DNA of 64,000 nt, taken from contig JBNMOT010000003.1 of NCBI GenBank assembly GCA_051275515.1, positions 1-64,000 on the forward strand. Reading direction: 5' to 3'. The position numbers and the translations under genes are program-made. A model generated the notes under the pieces. That model was not told the DNA's origin. It saw only the letters and a list, made by a program, of their open reading frames with translations, and searched no databases. This stretch comes from Oleispira sp051275515. Lineage in GTDB: Bacteria; Pseudomonadota; Gammaproteobacteria; Pseudomonadales; Oceanobacteraceae. This document shows, one piece after another, positions 55,993 to 63,325 of this stretch (positions within the stretch are counted from its first letter, which is position 1; each line of letters starts with the position of its first letter).

Positions 55993-56895
55993 TCACGGGT
56001 AGGTAACGCCTGTATATTCTTGTGCTTCATTCCAAAGTCTATTTGCTATTTCATTATCCAGAGCCGCATCGTCAATTATTGCCAACGCAGGAAACCCACT
56101 CATCTCATTTTGGCCATCAGGCCCATAATAATCTCCTGGTTGCACACCGACTTTTGTTGCTGCTGCAATCGCAGATAAACTCCCCTGCCAGGCATCCATA
56201 AAAACCATGTCTTCTAAGATTTTTGGATCAAGATGTCTTTGTAAATCGGTTTTAGTAAACCCTGGGTGGCAGGCCACAGAAAGGATAGAGTCCTTGTTAG
56301 CATTAATTCTCTTACCTAACTCTAGTGCAAAGATAATATTTGCCAATTTGCTTTGATAATATTCTCTTCTCGCATCATATGGTTTCTCAATTTTAAAATT
56401 ATTAAAATCAATTGATGCGCCTCTATGAGCGAGACTGCTTACCGTCACGACTCTAGAATTTGATGTGCTATTGAGCAACCCGTAAAGTAATCCTGTTAAT
56501 GCAAAATGGCTTAAAAAATTAACCCCAAATTGAAGTTCAAAACGATCCTTAGTTTTTGACTCAGGTGCCATCATAACGCCAGCATTATTTACCAGAATAT
56601 CTAATCGATTATGTTTACTCTTGATAGATTCAGAGAAACTTCGCACCGATTTCAAACTTGCCAAATCTACAACGCCTGCTTCGACAGTTCCAGGTAGATT
56701 TTCTTTCTCAATTAATTTGATGGCTGTTTTTATTTTACCTTCATTTCTGCCAGCCAGAATCACATCTGCACCAGCACTTGCAAAGGCAAGTGCTGCATAA
56801 AAACCGATCCCAGAATTCGCCCCGGTTATCAATACGGTTTTACCCTTTTGACTGTCCAGATTGTTGGTTATCCAATCTTTAAATTGTATATTCAT
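55993..56895 (-). CDS. Short-chain dehydrogenase/reductase, cassette gene
   Basis: 300 residues from ATG 56895 (AGAGGA 8 bases upstream; the TTG at 56919 is not needed). TVLITGANSGIGFYAALAFA is the NAD(P) glycine motif, LVNNAGVMMAPE the NNAG motif, and YYQSKLANIIFALELG the catalytic YxxxK. It is like retinol-dehydrogenase-type SDRs; substrate unknown. It starts 28 bp after an attC-like site. Confidence 0.9.
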   Translation of the reverse strand: MNIQFKDWITNNLDSQKGKTVLITGANSGIGFYAALAFASAGADVILAGRNEGKIKTAIKLIEKENLPGTVEAGVVDLASLKSVRSFSESIKSKHNRLDILVNNAGVMMAPESKTKDRFELQFGVNFLSHFALTGLLYGLLNSTSNSRVVTVSSLAHRGASIDFNNFKIEKPYDARREYYQSKLANIIFALELGKRINANKDSILSVACHPGFTKTDLQRHLDPKILEDMVFMDAWQGSLSAIAAATKVGVQPGDYYGPDGQNEMSGFPALAIIDDAALDNEIANRLWNEAQEYTGVTYP

Positions 56896-56923
56896 GCTTG
56901 ATTTCCTCTCATGTTTCAAGACC

Positions 56924-56970
56924 GATAACGCCTCAGGTGCGATAGTGTTCAGTGCCTTGACTTGTTAAAG
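56924..56970 (-). other. attC-like site after the peroxiredoxin gene
   Basis: 47 bp. On the minus strand it starts CTTTAACAAGTCAAGGCAC immediately after the peroxiredoxin TAG and ends GCACCTGAGGCGTTATC. The two halves are imperfect inverted copies with an extra base on one side, the usual attC asymmetry. Confidence 0.75.
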
Positions 56971-57525
56971 CTATTGCTGATTTAAATACGCAATAACTTG
57001 GTTAGCATTTTCATTAGGTGGAAAGACAGGGTAAAACACCTTTTGAATAACACCACTGTAAGCAACCAAAGTGATTCGCTTAGATAAAACCATACCTTCT
57101 ACTTCTAAGGTGGGCAAAGATAATTTATGGATAAATTCTAGATTTCCATCACTAACTAATGAAAATGGTAAATGTAAACGCTTAGCTGCTTCTTTTTGGT
57201 AATCAGTTGTTTGAGTACTTAGACCAAACACTACTGCATTTAATTTTTTTAATTCTTCATGGTGATCTCTGAATGAGCAGGATTGTGGTGTGCAACCTCG
57301 CGCACCAGGAATTTGATCCCAGCCATCTGGGAGTTCTGTATCTGGACGACCAGTCATTGGATAAATATAAATTACGACATAGCCTGACAGATTAGCGAAA
57401 TTAACTTGATCATGATTTGTTGTAGCTAAAGCCAAATTAGGAAGATGCATATCTGATAGATGATCGCACGCTCCATCATCTATTGGTTTTGGTAAATTTT
57501 GAGGTAACTCATTTAGTAATGTCAC
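56971..57525 (-). CDS. Redoxin/peroxiredoxin family protein, cassette gene
   Basis: 184 residues. YIYPMTGRPDTELPDGW and GARGCTPQSCSFRDHHEELK (Cys pair near 77 and 82) are the AhpC/TSA-like redox region, and VFGLSTQTTDYQKEAAKRLH follows the fold. It would reduce peroxides with a thiol partner. Start is GTG at 57525 with AAAGGA 7-8 bases upstream. It is enclosed by attC-like sites on both sides. Confidence 0.86.
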   Translation of the reverse strand: MTLLNELPQNLPKPIDDGACDHLSDMHLPNLALATTNHDQVNFANLSGYVVIYIYPMTGRPDTELPDGWDQIPGARGCTPQSCSFRDHHEELKKLNAVVFGLSTQTTDYQKEAAKRLHLPFSLVSDGNLEFIHKLSLPTLEVEGMVLSKRITLVAYSGVIQKVFYPVFPPNENANQVIAYLNQQ

Positions 57526-57541
57526 TATAATTCCTTTTAGA

Positions 57542-57643
57542 GTTTAACGCCCCCAATAATAGGCTAAAAATTGTTTGCTAAAATGTGTAGCGAAGCGAAA
57601 CCGAGAAAACTGTTTTTAGTCCTGCTTTATTGGCTTGTTATAT
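57542..57643 (-). other. attC-like site overlapping the DUF1287 gene end
   Basis: 102 bp. On the minus strand it starts ATATAACAAGCCAATAAAGC and ends GGGGGCGTTAAAC, with TCGGTTTCGCTTCGCTACAC in the middle. Order and spacing closely resemble the attC type of Vibrio and related marine bacteria. It overlaps the last nine codons of DUF1287. Confidence 0.85.
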
Positions 57644-58224
57644 TTCGTTGGCTCATATCTATAATGGCCAGTAATTTTATAATCAAAAATCATGTCATCA
57701 ATTTTAGGCCCTCGCCCGATATTATGAACAATCATTGGGTTACCTGAAACGGGATCGACCTGATCTATTACCATACCAATATGAGGCAAGTTACCAGGTA
57801 ACACCCAAGTAACTATGTCACCAACAGAGTAATCCGTCTTATTGTTACTGATTTTTAAATCTTCACCATGTCTTTTAAAGAAGGTTTGTAAATTTGGAAC
57901 TCTACGATGATCTATGTTCTTGTCTGTTGAATTTAGCCCCCAAATTCTTTTAGAAGGATAAAGTAAAAAATTAGACTTCATATCTTTATGAACTAGCTTT
58001 TGTAAATCAGTACCTAATTTCCGATAGGCTCTGATTATAACGTCCGTGCAAACACCTATATTTTGCGGAACGTCACCATTGGGATAAGCAAGTAATATAT
58101 AAGACCCATCATAAGTAATGTTATGAGTTGTTCTTTCAACCAAGCTTTTAACAATGTCTTGATTAAATTCTGAAGCATTAAGAGCAGAGCTTAGAAATAA
58201 TAGAAGAAGTGTATATTTGCTCAT
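57616..58224 (-). CDS. DUF1287 secreted protein, cassette gene
   Basis: 202 residues from ATG 58224, which has AAGGA 6 bases upstream. A signal peptide (about 1-16, ending LNA) is followed by a NlpC/P60-like fold: GVCTDVIIRAYRKLG carries the Cys, PHIGMVID and MIVHNIG two His. DUF1287 proteins are suspected cell-wall or peptide hydrolases of the periplasm. The catalytic Cys-His pair looks intact. Confidence 0.86.
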   Translation of the reverse strand: MSKYTLLLLFLSSALNASEFNQDIVKSLVERTTHNITYDGSYILLAYPNGDVPQNIGVCTDVIIRAYRKLGTDLQKLVHKDMKSNFLLYPSKRIWGLNSTDKNIDHRRVPNLQTFFKRHGEDLKISNNKTDYSVGDIVTWVLPGNLPHIGMVIDQVDPVSGNPMIVHNIGRGPKIDDMIFDYKITGHYRYEPTKYNKPIKQD

Positions 58225-58238
58225 TACCATCCTTAGAA

Positions 58239-58280
58239 AGATAACGCTTGCCCAAGCCCTATTGCTTGCGCTTGTTATGT
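58239..58280 (-). other. attC-like site after the frameshifted membrane gene
   Basis: 42 bp. On the minus strand ACATAACAAGCGCAAGC and GCTTGGGCAAGCGTTATCT are near-perfect inverted halves. The TAA stop of the upstream gene lies inside ACATAAC. Confidence 0.75.
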
Positions 58281-58537
58281 GTTTTTCTTGATAAGCTTAA
58301 ATTTCGCATATTTATATATTACTAATATGGAAATCCCCCATGCCATTGCTTTAAAGAGGCAATAAAAGAGAACCAAATTGGTCTCGAATGAAACGAAACC
58401 ATATCTGTTAATCGAAGATTTTGAATTTCTAAATTCGTAACAGCCCCAAACAGCTGATCTCCTAGCCAAAAAAATAGAAATATAGCTGTAAAGACCCACA
58501 ACAAACTATTTTTAATGCCAAGCTCTTCGAATTTCAT
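58275..58537 (-). pseudogene. Small membrane protein cassette gene with a frameshift
   Basis: The frame from ATG 58537 (GAGG 5 bases upstream) codes 71 residues, MKFEELGIKNSLLWVFTAIF onward, and stops at 58322. The next frame continues ISILVIYKYAKFKLIKKNT to the TAA within the attC. An extra G in the five-base G run (58335-58339) would join them into about 87 residues with two membrane helices. No family recognised. Confidence 0.6.
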
Positions 58538-58551
58538 TCAGACCTCATGAA

Positions 58552-58648
58552 CACATAACAATACGTGTATGGGAAAAATGTCGTACAACATACTATCTAG
58601 GACAAAGGTGAAAATCGATTTCCCCTTTAATCTTCAAGTCGTTAGCGG
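58552..58648 (-). other. Outermost attC-like or attI-like site
   Basis: 97 bp. On the minus strand CGCTAACGACTTGAAG begins and CGTATTGTTATGTG ends it; the halves align as TAAC...G...AT..GGGAAA on both sides. No gene ends beside it, so it may be the remnant of a lost cassette or of a primary recombination site. Confidence 0.5.
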
Positions 58649-58791
58649 CCCCCTATAATTCTTTTAAAACATTACAGTCTATTGCTAACAAAATCAGAAA
58701 TAGGTAAAAAGACATTTGTCCCTTAGCAAATGAATAAGACGCTATATATTTCACCTAAAGCACAAAAGCAGGCTCTTTCTGCGCTCGTTTA

Positions 58792-59889
58792 TCACTTATC
58801 AGCTAACGAATTTTCAACTCGTTTAGTAATACGCGTAGACGCATTAAGTAAACGTCCAAGCCAATACAGTCCCAGTGTAATTAAAACAACTAACATCCCT
58901 TTATGCTCCCAGCTCAACGATTCTGATTGCAGTATTAACGTATGATTAGCCGCAGCCAATAACACAAACAGCGCTAATGCTAAGCGGTATGGATACTTCC
59001 CTGGTTTTGCATCAAATTTCACGTACGTGTCTTTGTTAAACTTTTGGCGCGGGTCTTTACTCGCAACATCGTCTGGTCGCCATCCCGTCGGCATAAACCA
59101 AATTCGGACTTTATCCCACTTACTTCCGGCCAGACGTGCATCTTTCCACATAGAATGCATCCAATCAAAATGAGCCATTACCGGATTAAAACTGGTATAG
59201 CGTTTGCGTACACCATAGATAACGTCTTCATTTTCTTCTTGATAGGTGCCAAACATACGATCAAACACCATAAAAATGCCACCATGATTTTTATCAATGT
59301 ATTGATCATTCATACCATGGTGAACGCGGTGCGCAGAAGGTGTTCCAAGAATACCCTCTATCAGTGGTAGTTTGCCGATGGCGCGCGTATGCAGCCAGAA
59401 TCCATAGAACTTATTAATTAACATTTGGGCGACGAACATTTCTGCTGAGAATCCCAATACGGCCATTATTAGATAAAAAGGCCAGTACATAAAATCTTGT
59501 AACGCGCCTTGTCTTAAACCAGCGGTTAAATTAAATTCTTCAGATTGATGATGCGGCACATGCCCCGCCCAAAGAATATTAATTTCATGAGACTTTCTAT
59601 GTGCCCAGTACCAAAGAAAATCAAAAAGCACTAAGCCAGCGATCCAAGTAATCCAGCTATTATCGGCCAACTCAGTCAAAGAGAAGTTATCATAGATAAC
59701 TATATAAAGTGCGACCAAGCCCGCTTTTATGAACACCTCTAAAGTCGTCGTAAACATTCCGCAACCAAGACAGCTCAAGCTGTTTCTCAGGTTGTATAAA
59801 TCTAGGTCTTTAACATGCGAGTAAAGTGCTTCAATAAATATCAACGCAAGAAAAACAGGGATTGCATACTGTAATAGAGTGATATTCAT
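58792..59889 (-). CDS. Fatty acid hydroxylase/sterol desaturase family protein
   Basis: 365 residues with hydrophobic segments near 7-25, 50-68, 83-100, 138-160 and 315-350. The di-iron histidine boxes are HRKSH, HVPHH and HRVHH. These enzymes hydroxylate or desaturate lipids in the inner membrane; substrate is unknown. Its base use is like the chromosome and not the cassettes, so I treat it as flanking. Confidence 0.88.
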   Translation of the reverse strand: MNITLLQYAIPVFLALIFIEALYSHVKDLDLYNLRNSLSCLGCGMFTTTLEVFIKAGLVALYIVIYDNFSLTELADNSWITWIAGLVLFDFLWYWAHRKSHEINILWAGHVPHHQSEEFNLTAGLRQGALQDFMYWPFYLIMAVLGFSAEMFVAQMLINKFYGFWLHTRAIGKLPLIEGILGTPSAHRVHHGMNDQYIDKNHGGIFMVFDRMFGTYQEENEDVIYGVRKRYTSFNPVMAHFDWMHSMWKDARLAGSKWDKVRIWFMPTGWRPDDVASKDPRQKFNKDTYVKFDAKPGKYPYRLALALFVLLAAANHTLILQSESLSWEHKGMLVVLITLGLYWLGRLLNASTRITKRVENSLADK

Positions 59890-60056
59890 GGTGGGCTTAG
59901 CCCCGCAAATTTTCGTCCGTTTAGTGTTTGCATCATTAAACTCGTTATTATTTTTATTGGTTTAATACAATACGTTTCTTTAGAGGTATCTGCTTGTTAT
60001 ATCACGTCACATAATGGTTAATTCATGACACTCCGTTCAATTTCAAGGCAACCCCG

Positions 60057-60845
60057 CTATTTCCTAACCGAATTGTATACCTGACTTATCACAAACAAAC
60101 TCGCGGCAGAAACAACAATCGTTGGCCCTGTTGGCGTATCCCAAATAAACGAACATGCCATGCCTGCACACACCGATAACATGCCGATTAAACTCGCGAG
60201 CATCGCCATTTGTTCTGGGCTTTTCGCCAAGGGTCTTGCCGCCGCTGCGGGGATAATTAACAAGGCACTAATCAATAATACGCCGACGATCTTCATCGAT
60301 ATCGCGACCACCAGCGCCAGCAATAACACCAGCATGGCTTTTAAACGTTTTACGGGGTAACCATCTATCGCGGCGAGTTCTTCACTCACGGTAGAGGCTA
60401 ATAAACCGCGCCATTGCCAAATCAATAATCCAATCACCAATGAGCCACCGGCAAAGACCCATAATAAATCGTTCTGGTTCACCGCGAGCAGGTCGCCAAA
60501 TAGATAGGCCATTAGATCGATGCGCACGTTATCAAAGAAGCTTAATACCACTAAACCAATGGCTAACGAAGAATGAGACAATATTCCTAATAATGTATCC
60601 GAAGCGATGCCGGTATACTTGTCCAGCTTTAACAGAATTAACGCTAATGCAGAGCAAGAAACGATCAACGCTAGGGTTAAATGCAAATCAAATAAAATTC
60701 CTAGCGTAATACCTAACAAAGCGCCGTGCGCTAAGGTATCGCCAAAAAAAGCCAATCGACGCCAAACCACTAAACTGCCTAAAGGTCCTGCCGTTGCGGC
60801 AACGCCTAAGCCTGCGAATAAGGGTAATAACCACCAACTAATCAT
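60057..60845 (-). CDS. znuB: Zinc ABC transporter permease ZnuB
   Basis: 262 residues with about eight membrane helices. GPLGSLVVWRRLAFFGDTLAHGALLG is the conserved ABC-3 N-terminal region, and GVLLISALLIIPAAAARPLA the later signature. It forms the membrane channel of zinc uptake. Its ATG overlaps znuC by 8 bp. Confidence 0.95.
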   Translation of the reverse strand: MISWWLLPLFAGLGVAATAGPLGSLVVWRRLAFFGDTLAHGALLGITLGILFDLHLTLALIVSCSALALILLKLDKYTGIASDTLLGILSHSSLAIGLVVLSFFDNVRIDLMAYLFGDLLAVNQNDLLWVFAGGSLVIGLLIWQWRGLLASTVSEELAAIDGYPVKRLKAMLVLLLALVVAISMKIVGVLLISALLIIPAAAARPLAKSPEQMAMLASLIGMLSVCAGMACSFIWDTPTGPTIVVSAASLFVISQVYNSVRK

Positions 60846-61695
60846 GATTATGCTCCTTGTTCACAACATCTTGCTCTTGATCCAAATGCTCGCATTCGTC
60901 GCTGCTTTCAATATGTCCATCAGCGCAATGGGTGTGATCGTGATGGTGGGTGTAATGAGCAAGCTCTGGGGCTAGCTCATTCATAGGGGCAGGCACCACG
61001 AGCTGGCGACCAAACAGCGAATTATATTCATCGCTCACACTGACTTGGTCGGGGTGACCTGAACAACACACGTGGCCGTTCAAACAAATGACTCGATCGG
61101 TGGATGCCATTACTAAGTGAAGATCGTGTGAGACCAATACAATGCCGCAACCCAGCTCGTTGCGTAATTCGGGCAGTAGCTGGTACAGCTCACGCTGACC
61201 TTGAATGTCGACGCCTTGCACAGGTTCATCCAGCACGAGAAGATGCGGTTCGATCAATAATGCACGGGCCAATAATACGCGCTGCCATTCGCCACCGGAA
61301 AGTTGCTGTACCGGCTGCTTGGCTAATGCGGTAATTGATAAGCGCTCGAGCCATTCCTGAACTCTGGCTTTACGCGCTCCTGGGGCGAGCATTAAAAATC
61401 CACTGACCGATAACGGTAAGCGATCATCGATGCGTAAGTTTTGTGGCATATAGCCAATGCGTAAGCCTTTGCGTCGAGTTACCTTGCCCGAGTCAGGAGT
61501 GTGGAGTCCTAATAAAATGCGCAATAAGCTCGATTTGCCACAACCATTAGGGCCAATAATAGTGACAATTTCATTTTCGCAAATGGCGAGGTCGATATTT
61601 TGTAATACGTGACGCGAACCCCAAGTCTGATTGATGCCTTGAGACTGAATCAATGTTTCAGCGTCGCCTTTAACCACCGCTAACTCAGGATTCAT
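60838..61695 (-). CDS. znuC: Zinc ABC transporter ATPase ZnuC
   Basis: 285 residues from ATG 61695 (AAAGG 9 bases upstream), overlapping the zur end by 11 bp; the longer frame is not likely. Walker A is GPNGCGKSS, signature LSGGEWQRVLLARALL, Walker B LLVLDEPVQGVD. The C-terminal tail (about 245-285) is His/Asp/Glu-rich (HYTHHHDHTHCADGH) and probably binds zinc. Confidence 0.95.
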   Translation of the reverse strand: MNPELAVVKGDAETLIQSQGINQTWGSRHVLQNIDLAICENEIVTIIGPNGCGKSSLLRILLGLHTPDSGKVTRRKGLRIGYMPQNLRIDDRLPLSVSGFLMLAPGARKARVQEWLERLSITALAKQPVQQLSGGEWQRVLLARALLIEPHLLVLDEPVQGVDIQGQRELYQLLPELRNELGCGIVLVSHDLHLVMASTDRVICLNGHVCCSGHPDQVSVSDEYNSLFGRQLVVPAPMNELAPELAHYTHHHDHTHCADGHIESSDECEHLDQEQDVVNKEHNHD

Positions 61696-62200
61696 GACGA
61701 TTGCCTTTACCCGCGCGTTGTTTATCTGAGCCCGAGGAACACTGCGGGCAAGTACCGACCACTTCGGTAAGCTGGTGCTCAACTTCAAAATCTTGTGCCT
61801 TAGCCGCATCAGATAATGCAGAAAACCAAGGCTCCACATTCATTTCATGAGCTTTGCCACAATCTTTGCAAATTAAAAAGCAACTTTGATGTTCGTGCCC
61901 TGGGTGCGAGCAACCGATAAAGGCGTTCAAAGATGCCAAACGGTGAACTAAGCCGAGGTCTAAAAGAAAATCGAGGGCACGATATACAGTTGGCGGCGCC
62001 GAGTTGAAACCGTCAGCCGCCAAAGCCGGTAATAAGTCATACGCACCCATCGGCTTGTGGTTTTGCCACACCAGTTCTAATACGCGTTTGCGAACCGGTG
62101 TTAAACGCACCCCTTGCTCAGCGCATAATATTGCCGCCTGTTGCAACGCAGTATTGATGCAACCTTGATGATCATGGGGATGGTAAGCAGCGGCAGACAT
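61685..62200 (-). CDS. zur: Zinc uptake regulator Zur (Fur family)
   Basis: 171 residues. GVRLTPVRKRVLELVWQNHKP and TVYRALDFLLDLGLVHRLAS are the winged helix, CSHPGHEHQSCFLICKDCGK the metal region with CxxC, and CPQCSS a second CxxC, as in Zur. It represses zinc uptake when zinc is sufficient. It heads znuC-znuB on the same strand. Confidence 0.94.
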   Translation of the reverse strand: MSAAAYHPHDHQGCINTALQQAAILCAEQGVRLTPVRKRVLELVWQNHKPMGAYDLLPALAADGFNSAPPTVYRALDFLLDLGLVHRLASLNAFIGCSHPGHEHQSCFLICKDCGKAHEMNVEPWFSALSDAAKAQDFEVEHQLTEVVGTCPQCSSGSDKQRAGKGNRHES

Positions 62201-62226
62201 GGGTATTCACTCTCTCGGTAATAAAA

Positions 62227-62242
62227 GGTTATAATATTACAC
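62227..62242. promoter_or_regulatory. Zur box between zur and znuA
   Basis: GGTTATAATATTACAC is a near-palindrome with the GTTATAATATTAC core of gammaproteobacterial Zur sites. It sits 27 bp from the zur start and 41 bp from the first znuA ATG, so it can control both directions. Confidence 0.85.
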
Positions 62243-62282
62243 TTTACTGCCTGTTGCATCGATTTCTACTGCACGCCAATTT

Positions 62283-63194
62283 ATGAAGCTGCCTATTATG
62301 AAAGCCCCTGTTATGAAAACCCCTGTTATGAAAACTCTTACGTCCATGTTACGGATACTACCTAGCCTGCTGTCGATCTGCTTTTTTTCACAGGCAGTAG
62401 AGGCTCGGCTTCTGGTATCAAACAAGCCTCTGGCGTTAATCGCTGCTGCGACTTACCCGGCCGACCAGATTGATATCTTGGTGCCCGATGGTATGTCTCC
62501 GCATGATTACAGCTTGCGCCCATCGGATATTGGTAAGATTCGCCAAGCGGATAAAATCTTGTGGGCTGGCGATCACATGGAGCCTTATTTAACTAAATTC
62601 GCGGCCAAGTTTGCTAAGCAAGCGGAGGATACTAATGCCGGTCAATCGCTATGGCTAGACGCGACGCACTTAATGGAAGAGTTGGGTTTGTATGGCAGTG
62701 ATCCTCATGTTTGGTTGTCGCCAGAGCTGGCCATTGAAATCAGTCAGCGTATTGCTGAGTGGAATCCAGTTGATAAAGTACACGCGCTAAAAGATCATCA
62801 AGACTTTGCGAATGAGTTAACGACGTTAGTCGCTGCGAGCAAGGCTCAGTTAGCGCCGTTAAAGCACCATGGATTCTTTGTTTTTCATCAGGCTTATGAC
62901 TATTGGTTTCAAGCGATCGACATTAAGCCACTAGGGGCTTTTACCTTATCCCCTGAGCGAAAGCCCGGTGCTCGCCATGTTCAAAATATGCGTAACCAGC
63001 TGCAGAATAAAGAAGTGTCCTGCGTGTTATCTGAGCCACAATTTAGCCCAGCGTTAATCAATACGGTGGTCAATGGTTTAGCCATTCAACGCGGTGAACT
63101 CGATCCACTGGCGGGTGCCAGTGCATTAACCAAAACGGCGTATATCGATTGGTTGAGCGCTATGACGAAGACGTTGGCTGAGTGTCTTAAATAG
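62283..63194 (+). CDS. znuA: Zinc ABC transporter substrate-binding protein ZnuA
   Basis: Up to 303 residues. After a signal peptide (about 20-41, ending VEA) come GMSPHDYSLRPSDIGKI (His ligand), SDPHVWLSPELA and FFVFHQAYDYWFQAI (second and third His). It captures zinc in the periplasm for ZnuB. There is no long His-rich loop. Four ATG codons lie in a 15-bp repeat (ATGAAAACCCCTGTT-like) at 62283-62330, so the true start may be any, with 62328 giving a normal signal peptide. Confidence 0.93.
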   Translation: MKLPIMKAPVMKTPVMKTLTSMLRILPSLLSICFFSQAVEARLLVSNKPLALIAAATYPADQIDILVPDGMSPHDYSLRPSDIGKIRQADKILWAGDHMEPYLTKFAAKFAKQAEDTNAGQSLWLDATHLMEELGLYGSDPHVWLSPELAIEISQRIAEWNPVDKVHALKDHQDFANELTTLVAASKAQLAPLKHHGFFVFHQAYDYWFQAIDIKPLGAFTLSPERKPGARHVQNMRNQLQNKEVSCVLSEPQFSPALINTVVNGLAIQRGELDPLAGASALTKTAYIDWLSAMTKTLAECLK

Positions 63195-63325
63195 TACTAA
63201 ATACCTGTTTTAAATAGTGACGGTGATACTGACCATAAAGAGTGAACGCAGGATCGTTAATAAGCTGCTTGATGAATTAATTTTTCCCGCGCATAGTAGA
63301 TAAAAGCAAAAAAAAGGATTGCCTT

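Larger units (their letters stand above)
54120..58650 (-). mobile_element. Integron-type gene cassette array without integrase (CALIN)
   Basis: Seven small minus-strand genes lie head to tail. Between them are imperfect palindromes of 42-102 bp whose minus-strand 5' ends read TAAC close to or inside the preceding stop codon and whose 3' ends read GCGTTA/GTTA next to the following start. These are the marks of attC sites. No tyrosine recombinase gene is present in the window. Host genes GMC oxidoreductase and the sterol desaturase flank it. The 54.1-54.9 kb end is decayed. Gene functions are unrelated to each other, as expected for cassettes. Confidence 0.8.

Noticed and set aside
58660..58740. 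CATTTG/CAAATG palindrome as a terminator
   Set aside because: The stem is only six bases and no T tract follows on either strand.
58730..58945. Plus-strand 71-codon frame beside the outer attC
   Set aside because: Mostly antisense to the 3' end of the sterol desaturase gene; no ribosome site.
59990..60010. ATATAACAAGC on the minus strand upstream of the sterol desaturase, like the start of an attC
   Set aside because: No matching GCGTTA half follows within 150 bp and the preceding gene is the chromosomal znuB.
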